Shown piece by piece: positions 1 to 12,997 of a stretch of DNA of 64,000 bases; positions within the stretch are counted from its first letter, which is position 1; the number at the start of each line of letters is the position of its first letter. Position numbers and translations under genes: made by a program. A model generated the notes under the pieces. That model was not told the origin of the DNA and searched no databases. It saw nothing but the letters and a program-made list of their open reading frames with translations. The stretch comes from Silurus meridionalis (Eukaryota > Chordata > Actinopteri > Siluriformes > Siluridae): positions 22,741,900 to 22,805,899 of the forward strand of contig NC_060892.1 in the NCBI RefSeq assembly GCF_014805685.1, given 5' to 3'.

Positions 1-1608
1 AGCCAGGCAACAACTACAAAGATTTATAATCCGGATTACCGTGTGGACAATTCAGAATTGTTTGGTGCAGAACCGAACAGCTTTGTTTATCTTACCGGCT
101 TTTTTCTCTTTCAGATGTTCTCCTGGGATCAGGTGTTTGTTTGCTTGAAATAGTTTGGGGATGTGTAAAATGAATATGTTTATTTGTCCGACATACAGGC
201 GGGTCCATAAATCTTTTGGGCAAATTTGAGTAATTTTGAGACACAGACAGACAAACAGACAGCCATGCCGATTTCATCCCAATGGGAAATGTACAGTTTC
301 CAGCAGTATCCACAAACATGGGCAATAAGGCATGCAATAAATACAAACTAATTTAAAGGTAAGTTAAAGAAAAGAGTCTACAAAAAGAGTGTTTTATTGA
401 GTGATGTGGCCTGCTACGTGCTATTTCATGACATCTGAAGTCGATTGGGTTTTTGTTTGGTAGCTCTTCATAGGAACTTGCGGTGCAGTCTGAAGAGGTT
501 TCAATAAAAGAGAAGGAGGCTGAAAAACAAGACAAAACGGACCAATCTTTGTGTGGCCAAATAAACTATTTGTGTATTGTAGTTGGAAATGCGCTTGCAG
601 TTTGACCTGGAAGACCACTGTAGACACCTACATTTGATCACAACCCTAATTAGAAGGTTGATATATCCAGTTAAGAGTCTACAATCAAGAGAATGTTCAG
701 AGAATGTAAATCTCTACTAACCCTCAGGGACAAATTGGACTAAAAATCATCTACAAATTCTGCCCATTTCTGGAACAAAATGTTTTGATGGATGAAACAA
801 ATATTAACTTATAACTGAATTATAGGAAGAGGATAAAATCATGGATAAGGAAAGAAAGAGCTCACAATCCAAAGTATACCAGATCATCTGTCAAACACTG
901 TGTCTTATGCCAGTGGAACTGGGCCACTGGTGTTTATTAATGTGACTGTTGATAGAAGTGGTAGGATGAATTCTGTTGTGTAGTGCGATACTTTCTGCTC
1001 AGATTCAGTCAGAAGCTTTACATTACAGATAATGACCACAGACATGCTGTGAAAGTAACCTGAGAACTTCTCATAGAAAAGAATTTAAACGTTGAGGGGT
1101 CGAGTCGGTCATTCGAGCTCAGCCCATCTGAATACACTTCTTACTGAAGGCGAAAAGACACAAACGAGCAGCAACTATAAGCTTAAGATTAAAAACCTAC
1201 AAGGTTTTACAGCCATTACAAATAATTCTTATGATTGAGTTTGTTGATTTCATTTTGAGTCTGAGAAACTGGTGGTATTATGTAAAAGAAAGGCCCACAT
1301 TTCTCAAAGTAACTATTTGTCTGAGATGTTTGATTCTGTAGTTTTGAAGTTTGAGTGTACAGGTGGTCCTCGAGTTATATGTTGGTTCGCCTAACGATTT
1401 TTCAATCTTACGATGACCATACAAATATAAAAAATATATACATTTTCACTCTGCATTTAAATTTTCTATGATACATTGGGATGCTTCACATCTTGTGAGA
1501 TGTTTTACTCTTGCCAGCGGTCAACAGAGTTCTGTGCTGGATTGCAGATTTGATTCCGTGTTTTTTGCCATTTCAAAGTCACATGCATATATACTGTGAA
1601 ATTTATAC
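1..1608. other. No gene recognised; probable ell intron 1 sequence
   Basis: Only short open frames occur on either strand and none resembles a known protein. The composition is AT-rich like the other introns. If ell exon 1 lies upstream of the window, as its absence here suggests, this is intron 1. Confidence 0.4.
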
Positions 1609-2033
1609 CAGTGGTCTTCAACCCCCAGACTGCACTGGTCCGTCGATCAATTGGTGCCAGGCCGCACAGAAAGAATACATAACTTACATTGTTTCCATTT
1701 TATTTATCTGATTCTGATGGTTTTATTTTGGAAGATTACCACCACATCTGTCTGACTCTCTCATGATACATGTCATGATGCTTCCCTCAGTCACATGTCT
1801 TACCTCCATCTGCTACCTTCTTAAAGGGGCTGCTCCGGCCGCTAACTCATAATACATTACCGCTAAATTCAAGCCCCCAAGCAAGCAAAATAAACAAAAA
1901 ACAACACGGTGGATTCAGGTTTATTATTATATTCAGAAAATACCAGTTTTATGTCGGTCGTATCATTTGATTTTGTTGTATTTATCTGCCACACCTTAAA
2001 GGCCGGTCAGTGAAAAAAGGTTGTGGACCACTG
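1609..2033. mobile_element. Nonautonomous hAT-like element (MITE), copy 1
   Basis: The element starts with CAGTGGTCTTCAACC and ends with the inverse, GGTTGTGGACCACTG, giving terminal inverted repeats of about 15 bp. It is flanked by an 8-bp target duplication, ATTTATAC on the left (1601-1608) and GTTTATAC on the right (2034-2041), with one mismatch. An 8-bp duplication is the hAT hallmark. It has no transposase. A second copy in inverse orientation lies at 49778-50187 and shares the internal blocks, for example the stretch around CCTTCTTAAAGGGGCT. Confidence 0.85.
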
Positions 2034-3799
2034 GTTTATACATTACAGTAATATAAATCACTCTGTTTCCCTAAAGTATGTACTGTAAGTTAAATTAGCC
2101 CCTGAGCATAAGGGCATCCGCCATATGGCATTAGTGTAAGTGTAAAAATTGAAGGTAGCCATTTTTTTGGATGAAATTGTAAGCAGATAGATACGTTTGT
2201 TAGCCAGGTCACATGTACACAGAGATTTTGATCTCAAATTCTTGAATGCAAAACCTTATCTTTTTACTCTAAACTGGAAGCGATGCCTCTGTGAGTTCAG
2301 GTCAAGCGCTTGTATGATGGGGGAAGTAGGCGGGGCTTCAGCAAGTGTAATGCACGTGTGCAAATCATCCCAAAGTAATATGGTGCTTCGTGCATCTTTC
2401 CGTCTACCATTTTATTGGGTAGAGACGCCTGCCCTTTCACTTACAAAAATGAAGTTAAGAAAGAGAAAGCAACTTGAAACTGCCTCCCTGAACTTTAAAA
2501 AGAAATTCCCGTTAGCAACGTCCGACTCGAAACGAGTTTCTGTTGTAGGTGACGTCTGGCTACGTTTCTTTTGCCTTCAGTTTCAAAGTGACCGTGAGAC
2601 GGTATTTACTATAAATACCTTCATGCCACATTGCTGGATTGTTCGTCAGCTAGTTATCGTATGTTTTATGAAGTCCGAGCGAGTTGCTAGTCCGTGGTTT
2701 GCTTTGGATTATAGGATAAGAGCATGTGTTCTTTTTATTAACTCTTCCTCTGGAGATATTGAGCCTGCAATGTTTTTGTATCACCAGTGTCCTGGTACTC
2801 CTTTGCGCTGGCTCATGAGATCGATAGGTTGTGTATTCGCACTTTTGTGTAGTCTTTCGTCCGTTTTGTGTTTCACCATGGTCCTGGTGATTGTATACAG
2901 TAACAACAGTCAAAACCCACCCGACTTGACTTACTCTTAGCAGTTATTCACAGCCTCCTCTTGATTGGCAGGCCTGTGGTGAACTGCAGTCGTGCTAGCT
3001 CAATACAGTTTCTCTAATGCACTTGTGACTATTCAGTTTGTTCTTACAGAGCCAGAGCTTGTGTTCCTCTATATTCCTGCCACCATGCGCTCGTACCATT
3101 AGGGTTAGACTAATTGGACCCGTCTCAAATCCAAGAAATGTTCATTTGGGACCTGAAGCTGATCCTGGCATTTTATGGTGGTGCATGGTCCACCCTTCAT
3201 GGCACTTGACAGAGGGGCACAAGACTGCTCCAGACTCATTATAAAGTATTGGCAACCAGAATACAGTTATTTACAAAGACCTTGTCTGTATCTATGAAGC
3301 TGGTATTATTGGTCAAGGCCCTTGTGTAGTACAGTCTTGTGTGTCGTACAGATTCTGGATTCTCCAAATCCACATATTTTTTTTTTTAGTTTCACCAGAT
3401 CATACGTACTAAGAGGACATTGCCCCAGTGCAAAGCACAGACACACTTAAAACCTTGCTGTCTAAACCATATGATCTGGCATGCATGGATTTCGTTGGTG
3501 CTGTACCCGACTTACGTTGTATATGCGTTCCGAAGACCCGATGAATTCATTACCTAAAATATATTAAGTCGAGACGTGGCCTAGCCCACCCAAGAGTCTT
3601 AAAGAATGGTGATTGGTTTGTGGTAGTATACTGTAATGACAAATTTGACAAATTCCAGTGCATATTTGAGCGAAACAGCTATTTAACTACACACGGAGCA
3701 CTGTGTTCCCCACAGACCATTATTACTGACTGATTACAGAAGATGGAGGAACGGGGAGAAAACAGCGAGGGTCAAAGAGAATTAACTCTGATTGTGATT
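2034..3799. other. Unassigned region with one long unexplained open frame
   Basis: A plus-strand open frame of 247 codons runs from 2197 to 2940. It is the longest in the window outside simple repeats and exons. I recognise no domain in it, and it has high Ser, Cys and Phe content and no clear splice structure. A short SINE-tail-like scrap lies at about 2095-2150. The block near 3695-3730 (GAGCACTGTGTTCCCCACAG) recurs near 6538-6570, so it is repetitive. Confidence 0.35.
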
Positions 3800-4252
3800 T
3801 CAACATCATGGCACCTGTTTGTGGATGGGATTTATTAGGCAAGCAAGTGAACATTTTGTCCTCAAGGTTGATGTGGTAGAAGCAGGAAAAATGGGCAAGT
3901 ATAAGGATTTGAGTCTGACAAGGACCCGAATTGTGACGGCTAGAGCAGCCCCAAAACTGCAGCTTTTGTGGGATGTTTCCAGTCTTCAGTGGTCAGTATC
4001 TTTCAAAAGTGGTTCACAGAAGGAACATTGGTGAACCGGCGACAGGGTCATGGGCGGCCGAGGCTCATTGAGGCACGTGAGGAGCGACGGCTGACCCGTG
4101 TGAGCCGAACCAATAGACGAGTTTCTGTATCTCAAATTGCTGAAGACGTTAATGCTGGTTCTGGTAGAAAGGTGTCGCAATACACAGTGCATCGCCGGGT
4201 CAGGGCTGATTTTCTGGATCACGAGTGGATCAACCTGCTGCGCAAAACGTAA
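3800..4252 (+). mobile_element. Tc1-like transposon fragment (5' half of transposase)
   Basis: Reading plus, the fragment holds the N-terminal half of a Tc1-type transposase in broken frames. It includes the basic linker VNRRQGHGRPRLIEAREERR and a helix-turn-helix-like stretch RRVSVSQIAEDVNAGSGRK. The catalytic DDE half is missing, so the copy is dead. The same family is found in inverse orientation at 23184-23612. Confidence 0.8.
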
Positions 4253-4259
4253 AATAGTT

Positions 4260-7200
4260 TTACAATTTTGTCGTATCGTCAACGTAAGATCTAAAAAGTT
4301 TAAGTTGACCCTTCGTAGCTTGGGGACTATCTGTACTCTGCACAATTACTGTGTTAAGATGAGACCATGATTCCATATAGCACTGTGTATTAAACAAATA
4401 AATGATTTTCATTATTAACACAATCAAGTCTCTTTAGAATTTCCCAACAGTGCAGGGTGATAGAAAAGGCCACTGGCAGCTGGTATTGAATTTTGAATAA
4501 GTAAAGTGCAAATATATGTTTTGTCTTGAGATTGTGTATAGAAGCCATTGTCCTGTTGCGCCCCCTAACTGTTACAGATCGACAACCTGTAGCTTTGAAG
4601 GATCAGGGTGTGTCCAAACTTGGTCTATGACCTCTACACGATAAACATATTACAGACAAAAAAAAAAAAGCACAATCCCAGAGACTGGCTACTGACCAGC
4701 TGTAGCTGCAGTCGTTAGTATTATTCGAAGTCTGACCTGGAATTAATTGAACAAGTTATGAGCTTTACCTATGCACATTATAAAATAAGTGACACAGTTT
4801 TATGATTTGATTGACTTTTTTGGTTATGTAGGGTGTTTTATTTAGAAAGAAAAAAGACTTTCACCTCTGCCAATTTCCTGCCATGCATCGAAAATTAAAA
4901 TAATCTTGCACTGATTCTGCATTATGGTGAGCAACGTTGTGTATGTAATTATGAGTAATTAATTCGTATACATATAATAGTAGTAATATGTATGTTGTTG
5001 CTTCCCCAAGGAGTCAAAAATGGTCTCACATGGAACTGGTCCGTGATGCAAATTGCACATTATTCATTTGCATTTAAAGACACAATGCTTTCTGACAGGC
5101 GTTTAAATCACCTGCCTTCTCGATCGTCCCAAACCTCGAAATATTCCTTTGGATTAGTTTTCTGACATCTGGCATTGTTCACATACTGGCACACATATCT
5201 TGTATACATCTGGAGAACTGAAAGCAACATTTACTGGATGGAATGTCGGAACCAAATCATCCCTGTTCGTCTGGATTCCAGGTCGCACTGTAAAACGCTC
5301 TGCGATTTCCGTCACGGTGATGTGAAGCTTGTCGGAGCACCGTTTCTCATTAAAGCGTTTGTACTCCGTACATTCAGGCGACAGTTTTTTCACCTATTTT
5401 GATTACTAGACTTTGTTTGATACTGTCAATGCCACTGGTTTGATTTGGTAAATTTGATACCCAAAACAGGTAAATTCTTTGTCGCCTAAACATGCTTTCA
5501 TTGGGTTTGTGGTGGAAGAATGATTTCCTTCTTATTGCAATAGCAAGTATTTCACTATATAGGTTATTTAAAGCGAAAAGGTCACTGTACGCGCAGGAAG
5601 TAGAAGTGCTGGTAGATCGTCGACTTCCCGGTTTGACTGAAGTATAACCTGTAACCTCACCCTGGCTGATTCGTGTTTTTTGTGTCAGTGTTATTTATTT
5701 ATTTTTTCTTCTCCGAATCGTACCTGATCCTTTTTCTGTATGAAGCCCTGTGCAGCAAACAGTGAGCGGTGGTCAGAAGCCACCGTCTGTCTCAAGGTTC
5801 GCACCCTGCCAGTGTGGTGTGGAACATTCTGGGCTCCAGGCCCAGATAATAATGACATGTCAGCAACCCATTCAGATCACTAGGGTGAGTATTATACTGT
5901 GTCCAGGGCGAGACAAGCTACTGTTGACCGTGATGTGAACACTGCTCTCCAGTTTCCACTAAAATGCGTGGTTTTGCTAATTGATCACTGGTTACGGTTT
6001 CTTTTATGTTTGAACATTCTGACACCTAGAGGACACTAAAGACGCTGTTTATTTTCAGGGGTCTTCTAAATCCTTCTCAGCAGGTCAGCTCTGGTTCAGA
6101 GCTGCAGGGAACCCTGGCAGGTGTCCACAGTCCAGGTATCCTGGATTTTGAAACAGGACTGTGGGGACTTGTGTTCATTCAGCTACAAGAACATTAGTAA
6201 GATCAGGCTGTGCGTTGTTCAGGGAGGTCTGGGGTGCACTTGGTGTTCCTGTTCATCAAGTTGGGTTGAGGTCAACCAACCAGCTTTTAGCTTTCTGCCT
6301 CTCTTGGGTCATTTCCATATTTTCACATCCTTTCCCTTCACACTGACAAGTTACTTCTTATTTCTGGGTTGCTGCGGAATGAGAAGTGATCATTTCGGTG
6401 GGATTTCCTTCTACAGGAAACTCCTACCTCAAACTAGTTATTATGCAGTGCAATATTTTTATGTCTTAGGGCTGAAACAACTCTTCAGTAATTCAAATAC
6501 TAAAAGCATGCTTTGTTTAGTCCATTTAACTTTACATGGAGCACTGTGTTTCCCCACGGACCATTATTACTGACGTAAACTCTGTACCGCTCTGGGGTCT
6601 CATTTATAAACTTTTTACTCAAAAGGTTGCAGTGCGCGATCTGTGCGTGATTTCACTTCTCGCCTTCCACGTTGTGCGTACGCAGCGTTTAGAGTTTACT
6701 TTTTCACACTCAGAGTTCACACTTTCTCCTGTCAAGTTTGTTTTTTATAAAACCTTTTTTCCCTTTTGTTTTAACCTTTTTTTTCAACTACATTTTAGTT
6801 TTCTGTTAAAGGCTCACCTGCAACTTTGTAAATTCCCAGTTAATTCCCATGGAAAGTGTCCAGTCTTGGAAATTCCTGGAATTTTGTAACCTTAGATCCG
6901 ACTCTGAAACCTACACTCTTTCTCTAGCATGTTTTTGGCTCTGGGTAGCTTTGATAGGTTTCACAGGGTTGGTTTTGGCCAACCTGCGCCCAGTCCATCT
7001 TTTTTTGTGTAAAGCTGCAGTATTGTGCTGTGCACTTGACTTGCACTCATTGTGGTTGGCTTGCACAGACCTGCATATCCTGCACTATGAGCTGCACTGT
7101 GCTCCTATCAGCCGCTATTTTGACAATAGCTATCCCAAAGCGTTTGTGTCGAGGCCGCAGTGCAGGAACGCTGATAAAGGCGAAGTCATTTTCACCTGCT

Positions 7201-8248
7201 GAAGCTGCTGTTTGCTCGAAAAGCGATGATGCTAGTCTCAGTATGCTAATAGAGTTTTTGATCAATTTTCTTGGCTTGGGATCAGGACATATACTTTAGT
7301 TAGATAGGAGATTGTGTTGCAATCGGTTCAGGAGACGTGGAGTGATGAGATGGTCAGTGGCGAGGCAGTCAGTGTTTTGTCCTCGACTTGCAAAGAGCTT
7401 AGAGAGTGGCTGCATGAGTGCAAATCCTGGGGTATTAGCTGTAGTAATCAGAGTTCTGCTGTTCTACTTCTTTTTGGCTAAAGTACCACCAAAAGAGCGG
7501 AAAAATCTGGAATGATTTGCACATGTTTTAATAATCTGTTCCCGTAGAGGAACAATATTCTGAGGTTATTCATGTGGAATTAATTTTAGGAATACATGTC
7601 TGATGTAGCTGGCATTCAGAGAGGTACATATTTGATATCAGTTGTCTATTTTTTAGGGATGCTGCCAAAAATGGTCTAAAACTAGCAAAAACGAGCTTTA
7701 AAGCCTGCAGCAATCAAGGTTTCAAGCATTGAAAAGATTTTGTTTGCGGCTGCAGCATCTCACGGGCTTCCCAGACCCCTGCACATTTGTGTTATTGTTT
7801 GCCATGTGTCCCTGATATATCCCTGCTGAGAATGTGCTGTGGCCTACAGGGAGAGCACAGGCTTAGTAACAAGCTGGATGTCGGTTTAAAAAAAACAACA
7901 ACCCCCGGAGTGGGTGGAACTGGAGTTGAAATAATGCAGTTAAAAATAACCTCTGTCAATTCTCTACATAACGATTACAAGACTGACAGTTTCTAGACTT
8001 TAATCCAGATTTTATTTACCATATCGGAATTTCAGTGGGTCCGAAGTCGTACATTGTGAATGTAATGACTACTGATTGGCTGATTATTGTCCATAATTAG
8101 GATTTAATTGGGTGCACTACCATTAGAGACCCTCGATACCACGGGAATTTCCTAACTAGGAGCCGTTTTCAAAAACACGAAGGTACCATGAGAATCCGTG
8201 CAAACATCATCATCATCATCATAAGGAAGGAGGTTTATCTAGAGCAGA
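4260..8248. other. No gene recognised
   Basis: About 4 kb with only short open frames. A minus-strand frame at 5154-5393 and plus-strand frames at 6121-7300 are unrelated to anything I know. Nothing matches ell exon 1, which I looked for here. Confidence 0.35.
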
Positions 8249-8330
8249 GGTGCCCAGACTTTTTCCTATGAAGGGCCAAAACAGTGTTGCATTATACCAA
8301 ACATTATATATGAAGTTAAAGGCACCACGG
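8249..8330 (+). mobile_element. Possible hAT-type terminal fragment
   Basis: The motif GTGCCCAGACTTTTTCCTAT followed by GAAGGGCCAAAA is typical of the end of a widespread vertebrate hAT family. No partner end was found nearby. Confidence 0.35.
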
Positions 8331-9903
8331 TTCCTGTCGTTTCCTTAACAGTCCTGATAGACGACATTTCTTTGTTATTCGCGTAATTATTGTAGTTTTA
8401 TTTTAAATGTTTTTTAGTGAAATTTGCAGTACAATAAGTAGTAATCACATTTTTTATAACAATATAATTCAATGCCCAATACAGATATTCAGTGCTCTCT
8501 AATGAGAGATGGTGAAGCTGGTGAAAATGGCATTTTTGTGTTTTTATAAATAATTATATAAATTCTTTAAATAATTGAATAATTTAAATATAATAATTTT
8601 TATGACCGATATGTGATGCCAATCTTTTTTTGGTCGATATGTTCGGGTGTATTTTAAATTTTTTTTCTCTCCCCTTTATCTCATAAAATCTAACAATTAA
8701 TTAATAAGAAGTGATCCAGAACATTGTTTAAACATTTATTGAACAACACAAGTCTCTCCACTACAACTACAGCTGGTTGAAGGATCGGCAACAATACAGT
8801 TCCGAAAATTAACTCTAATTTTCTCTCCAGATGGTATTCTTTGCACTGGCTCCGGTCGGACCACATCGGCTGTTTATCGCCACCTTCTGTATGTCGATTC
8901 GGCGGCGGAGAAAGAGATCGAAGAGAAAGAACGCAGATTGACTATTTAGCTTAGCGAGTGAGCACACGAGGAAAAGAAACGGATCACGCTCGTCATTCTT
9001 GCACTTGTCTTTGTAACTTAGCAGAGATGATTGAAAAATGCTACACGAATCCAGTTAGTAATTATCGCGGGTGGAAACACTGCTTGCTTTATATATTCAC
9101 AGTTGTAACTTTTTCCCGGTTTCCCTGTTTGGATGCTGAATGCACGCTACTGCCACCTGCTGGTTTGAGAGAGTTATGTTTTCTGACACAAGCGCAGAAC
9201 GTTACACGCATGGTTTGCTGAGTCAGATGCGCCTGACTAATATCCGGCCTAATTTATAGCACTCTAGCCGCAACAGTGCGACAGATTGACTTGTTCCCTT
9301 CTGTACCAGGCTCTCGTTTCAAAATATCGACATTTCAGTCTGTAAAAGTCGGTCCTATTACGCGGAGTGTAATAATTGAACTCACCCCGTGAAAATGTAC
9401 TTCCTTTTTTTTCTTGAGTGAGCCGAAGCTGGCAGATTCCCACAAACCTTTAGGCCTGGACTGTGAAAGTTTGCGAATTGGAATTCTGCAAATATCTTTG
9501 CAATACACTGAAAAGAACAGCAATCATGGCTAACAAGGTTATAATTATAGCTCCGCTTAGCCGACATGTTATATTTAGTTGTATGCGTTCGGCAATTGCG
9601 TTTGTTCAAAGCGACTTACAAGCGATTTATCATAAGATGGTAGTAAACATGAGAAGTGCCCCTGTTTCAGTCAATATAATATTATTTATATAGTCTATTT
9701 TGCAATCGTTCAAAATGGTGATAGGAAAGGATAAAGGATAATAAAAGGCAGTTTGATGGTCATGGAAGAAATTAGATTTTAGTGGTTTCTTGAAGATTGT
9801 GAGGGATTCGGCTGCGTGGATGGAGTTAGGGCATTTCACCAACAGGGTACGTGAAAGCAAACGTCCTTCAGTGATTTTTAGACCACAAGCCACTGTGTTT
9901 TTT

Positions 9904-9908
<5 letters not shown>
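8331..9908. other. No gene recognised
   Basis: AT-rich stretch from 8380 to 8760, then a more balanced stretch to about 9250. No exon with supported splice sites was found. Confidence 0.3.

Positions 9909-9978
<70 letters not shown>
9909..9978. repeat. (TA)n microsatellite
   Basis: About 70 bp of pure TA. It sits exactly where the outer end of the left inverted repeat of the adjoining Tc1-like element should be. Confidence 0.95.
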
Positions 9979-9981
<3 letters not shown>

Positions 9982-10163
9982 TATAGAACAATTTATAAAC
10001 AATTGAACAATTCTGAAATAATGTCATCTTCACTGCTCAACAGTTGAAGGAGTTTTTGTCCTGTCTATACCATGCTACCAGAACACCTTTTCCACAAAAT
10101 AACTAAGGCATTTAAAAAAAAAACATTATTTTGCAGAAAACACACTGATCAAAATTAGAGAAC
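9979..10163. repeat. Left inverted repeat of the Tc1-like element
   Basis: Inverse of 11315-11499. It has an inner direct-repeat motif CTGATCAAAATTAGAGAACA at about 10145-10164 and an outer motif ATTATAGAACAATTTATAAA next to the (TA)n tract. Confidence 0.9.
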
Positions 10164-10227
10164 AACAATGACTGTAGCATGGAAAAAGATTACAACAAAA
10201 TTTTCTGAAGGTTACAACAGTCAGCAA

Positions 10228-11197
10228 TTAGTAGGAAGTGTACAGGCCTCTGTGAATGACTTCAGCACATCTGCGGCCACAGGACAGCACGAGTCTCTCA
10301 CACTGCTCTGGTGTGATTTTGGTCCACTCTTCTTCCAGTCTCCTCCACAGTTCGGTGACTGTAGTGGGTTTCTTGGCCATAACTTTGTCGCCAAGGATTC
10401 TCCAGAGGTTCTCTATTGGGTTGAGATCAGGACTCTGGGCAGGCCATGTCATTATTTCAATGTTTTCAGTTTCAAGGAACTGCTTTACCCGTTTTGCTGT
10501 GTGACATGGAGCGTTGTCCTGCATGAACACTGTGGGCTGATTGGGTGATGAACGCAGGGAAGGAACCATATGTTGTTGAAGAAGGTTCTGATAAACATTT
10601 GCATTCACTCTGCCATGTAGCTGTTTAAGAGGCCCAACTCCTGCTGCAGAAAACATGCCCCAAACCATGACACTTGGGGTTCAGTCTTTCTCCAGTTTGT
10701 TGCCGAACATAATGTTTCCCATCGGACCCAAATAAATTTAACTTGCTTTCATCACTGAAGTGAACTTTGGACCAGTTCTCCTCTGTCCACACAACATGCT
10801 CAGTCTATCCTTTTGATTCTTTCTGCTAATGAGAGGTTTGGTCACTGCAGAGTGGGCTTTCAGTCCAAATGCTCTTAAACGTCGAGACACTGTATGACGA
10901 GACAGATCCTTACCCTGTTCAGCACTGAACTGGTGAGCAATTCCAGCTGCAGTGTGGAAACGATTGCCCATTGAGATCCTCCGCAGTATCCTGTCCTCTC
11001 TTGTATTTGTCTTCCGTGGACGACCAGCCTTCTTGGCGGACTTGAATGAGTTTGTGATGTTGTAAAGATTCAATATTTTTGAAATCACAGATTTGGAACG
11101 ACCAACTTGTCTTGCTATGGCTGATAGGGTCATCCTTTGGCCTTCATCTGGACAACCTGCTGCGGAGGCTTTCAGTCACTTTAGAACGGCCCACCAT
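10228..11197 (-). pseudogene. Tc1-like transposase, frameshifted
   Basis: From an ATG at 11195-11197, the frame begins MVGRSKVTESLR. It breaks almost at once and resumes at MTLSAIARQVGRSKSVISKI (helix-turn-helix, 11133 downward) with a GRPRKTN AT-hook-like linker. It breaks again near 10740. The catalytic part resumes at 10668 with MVWGMFSAAG, the second catalytic Asp in FMQDNAPCH and the Glu in [11 protein letters not shown]. The DDE residues look intact, but at least two frame breaks make this copy nonfunctional. It is about the usual family length of 340 residues if the frames are ignored. Confidence 0.9.
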
Positions 11198-11314
11198 CTT
11201 GCAGAGTCAGTGAAACAGGAAGTTAGGCTGCCAGTTAAATAGGGGTTGAAAGATACTCAAGGAAATTAGCACCAGGTGCCAGATTAACACCAATAACTGG
11301 GAGGTATCTGAAAG

Positions 11315-11499
11315 TGTTCTCTAATTTTGATCAGTGTGTTTTCTGCAAAATAATGTTTTTTTTTTAAATGCCTTAGTTATTTTGTGGAAAAGGTGTTCTG
11401 GTAGCATGGTATAGACAGGACAAAAACTCCTTCAACTGTTGAGCAGTGAAGATGACATTATTTCAGAATTGTTCAATTGTTTATAAATTGTTCTGTAAT
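11315..11499. repeat. Right inverted repeat of the Tc1-like element
   Basis: Mirror of the left arm. The outer end continues to about 11513 (TTGATCGCCAGTG), which preserves the terminal sequence lost on the left side. Confidence 0.9.
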
Positions 11500-11513
11500 T
11501 TTGATCGCCAGTG

Positions 11514-12997
11514 TTTTGAATGAAAAACTCAGTTATATTGCGTAATGAAATCGGTTCATTCTTTTTGAATCACACTGTAACTGCATGTGTTGCTGAGGGG
11601 CGGAAAATGTCCTGTAAATCTCCAGAAACCTTTCATGGGAACTTCACTTGGGGAATTTTGGAAATACTCCACATTTGAAATTTATGTGAATTTATTAGAA
11701 TTTATGGGAATTAATTAGAAATTTGGTGAAATTTATATAAACTGTTTCTTCCACAAACATGGATATAATCATTTTTTGTTCATAAGCCGACATTTCTGCG
11801 CACTAACACAGATTTTAATAATAGTCCGTATCATTTTCTTGCACAATAGTTTACACATGTTTCAAACATGAATGTATGTAACCATTATTTTGTGTACAGG
11901 ATTCAAGAAATGTTATGAAGAAATACACGGTGCATGTAGGATGGGTACGGCCTCAATAGTGTTCTGTGTGCATGTGATTGATAAATGTGCAGGAGCTCAA
12001 ATTCACCTGAAATTGCATTAAATCTGGTTGTTTAAACTGAGATGATCCTGTAAGATTTTTTTCCCCCACTATATTTAGGTTCCCTGTTACAGACTAACCT
12101 GCAGTTTTGTACATTTATTTCCATTCATTCCCATAAAACGTTTCCATTCTTGAAAATTTCTGGAATTTAAAAAAATATTCAGTATCTGCTTGTTTTAGCA
12201 CTATAGACATTGTGCTTTACTGTACCTCCACTACATGCTATTTTAATCTGGTCTGACTGATGGCTTCTGAGCAGAGGTGGAACTCACGGTCTTCGGGTAT
12301 CAGAAAACACTCGTCAAAATCGCTACACTGAGCGCAACCATGTGAGCACCGATTTCCTGATAGAAACCCGAAAAGACAAAATCCGCATTAGCACTACACT
12401 TCGTTCCTTCGGCTCCCATTCAGCATGCGCGAATGCTGAAAACGGGGACCGCCGGCTCGAAGTATCGCACGTAACTCTATAGTAACTATACCCCGCAGAT
12501 TCCGACCACGTGAAGACCTGTTAGACACGTCATGACCTCCTGACGAAAATACAAAGGACCACCGATTATAGCGTGTCACAGTGGCCTGTTTAAAATAGCT
12601 TTAAAATAATATATAAAGAAACCGTTAAAAAATCGCAACAGGAATTTGATTTATTTTATTGAATTTTCTAAGGGATTTTCCTTCGATGGGTTGTTAATGC
12701 TTTATTTGCCATGCAGCAGTGCAGATGTGTGTGCGAGGTCCTGCTGTGTGAGTTTAGAGTTGGATCAGTGGCACACGTCCAATATTACTGTAAGCCGTGA
12801 ACTGCCATGTGGACATCAAGTCCTCCGTCCGTCATTAAGCAGGGATTTTATCAGGGGTTTCCAACGTGTTCTGCTGCTCGCCGAGTTCAACTGAAGCATC
12901 ATCATGGTGTAAACAGGATTTATGACATTTAGAATTTTACACATTTATTACACTTTAATATTTAATTACGTTGTCTTTAACAGTGCAGCTGAGCAGC
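11514..12997. other. No gene recognised
   Basis: No exon or transposon that I recognise. A short GC-richer patch lies at about 12410-12560 with no coding signal. Confidence 0.3.

Larger units (their letters stand above)
9979..11499 (-). mobile_element. Tc1-like transposon with ~185-bp inverted repeats
   Basis: Two arms, 9979-10163 and 11315-11499, are near-perfect inverted copies. Each arm contains two related sub-repeats built on GATCAAAATTA followed by CAGAACA or GAGAACA, one at the outer and one at the inner end. This is the IR/DR layout of Sleeping Beauty-type Tc1 elements. A transposase pseudogene lies between them on the minus strand. The outermost bases of the left arm (expected as CACTGGCGATCAA, seen inverted on the right at about 11500-11513) are replaced by (TA)n. 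Confidence 0.9.

Noticed and set aside
5154..5402. 79-codon minus-strand frame and its antisense partner
   Set aside because: No similarity recognised and no splice or regulatory context; left unannotated.
8820..9240. Candidate ell exon 1 or promoter
   Set aside because: The stretch is less AT-rich, but no frame reads the conserved first-exon residues of ELL and no donor in the right phase was found.
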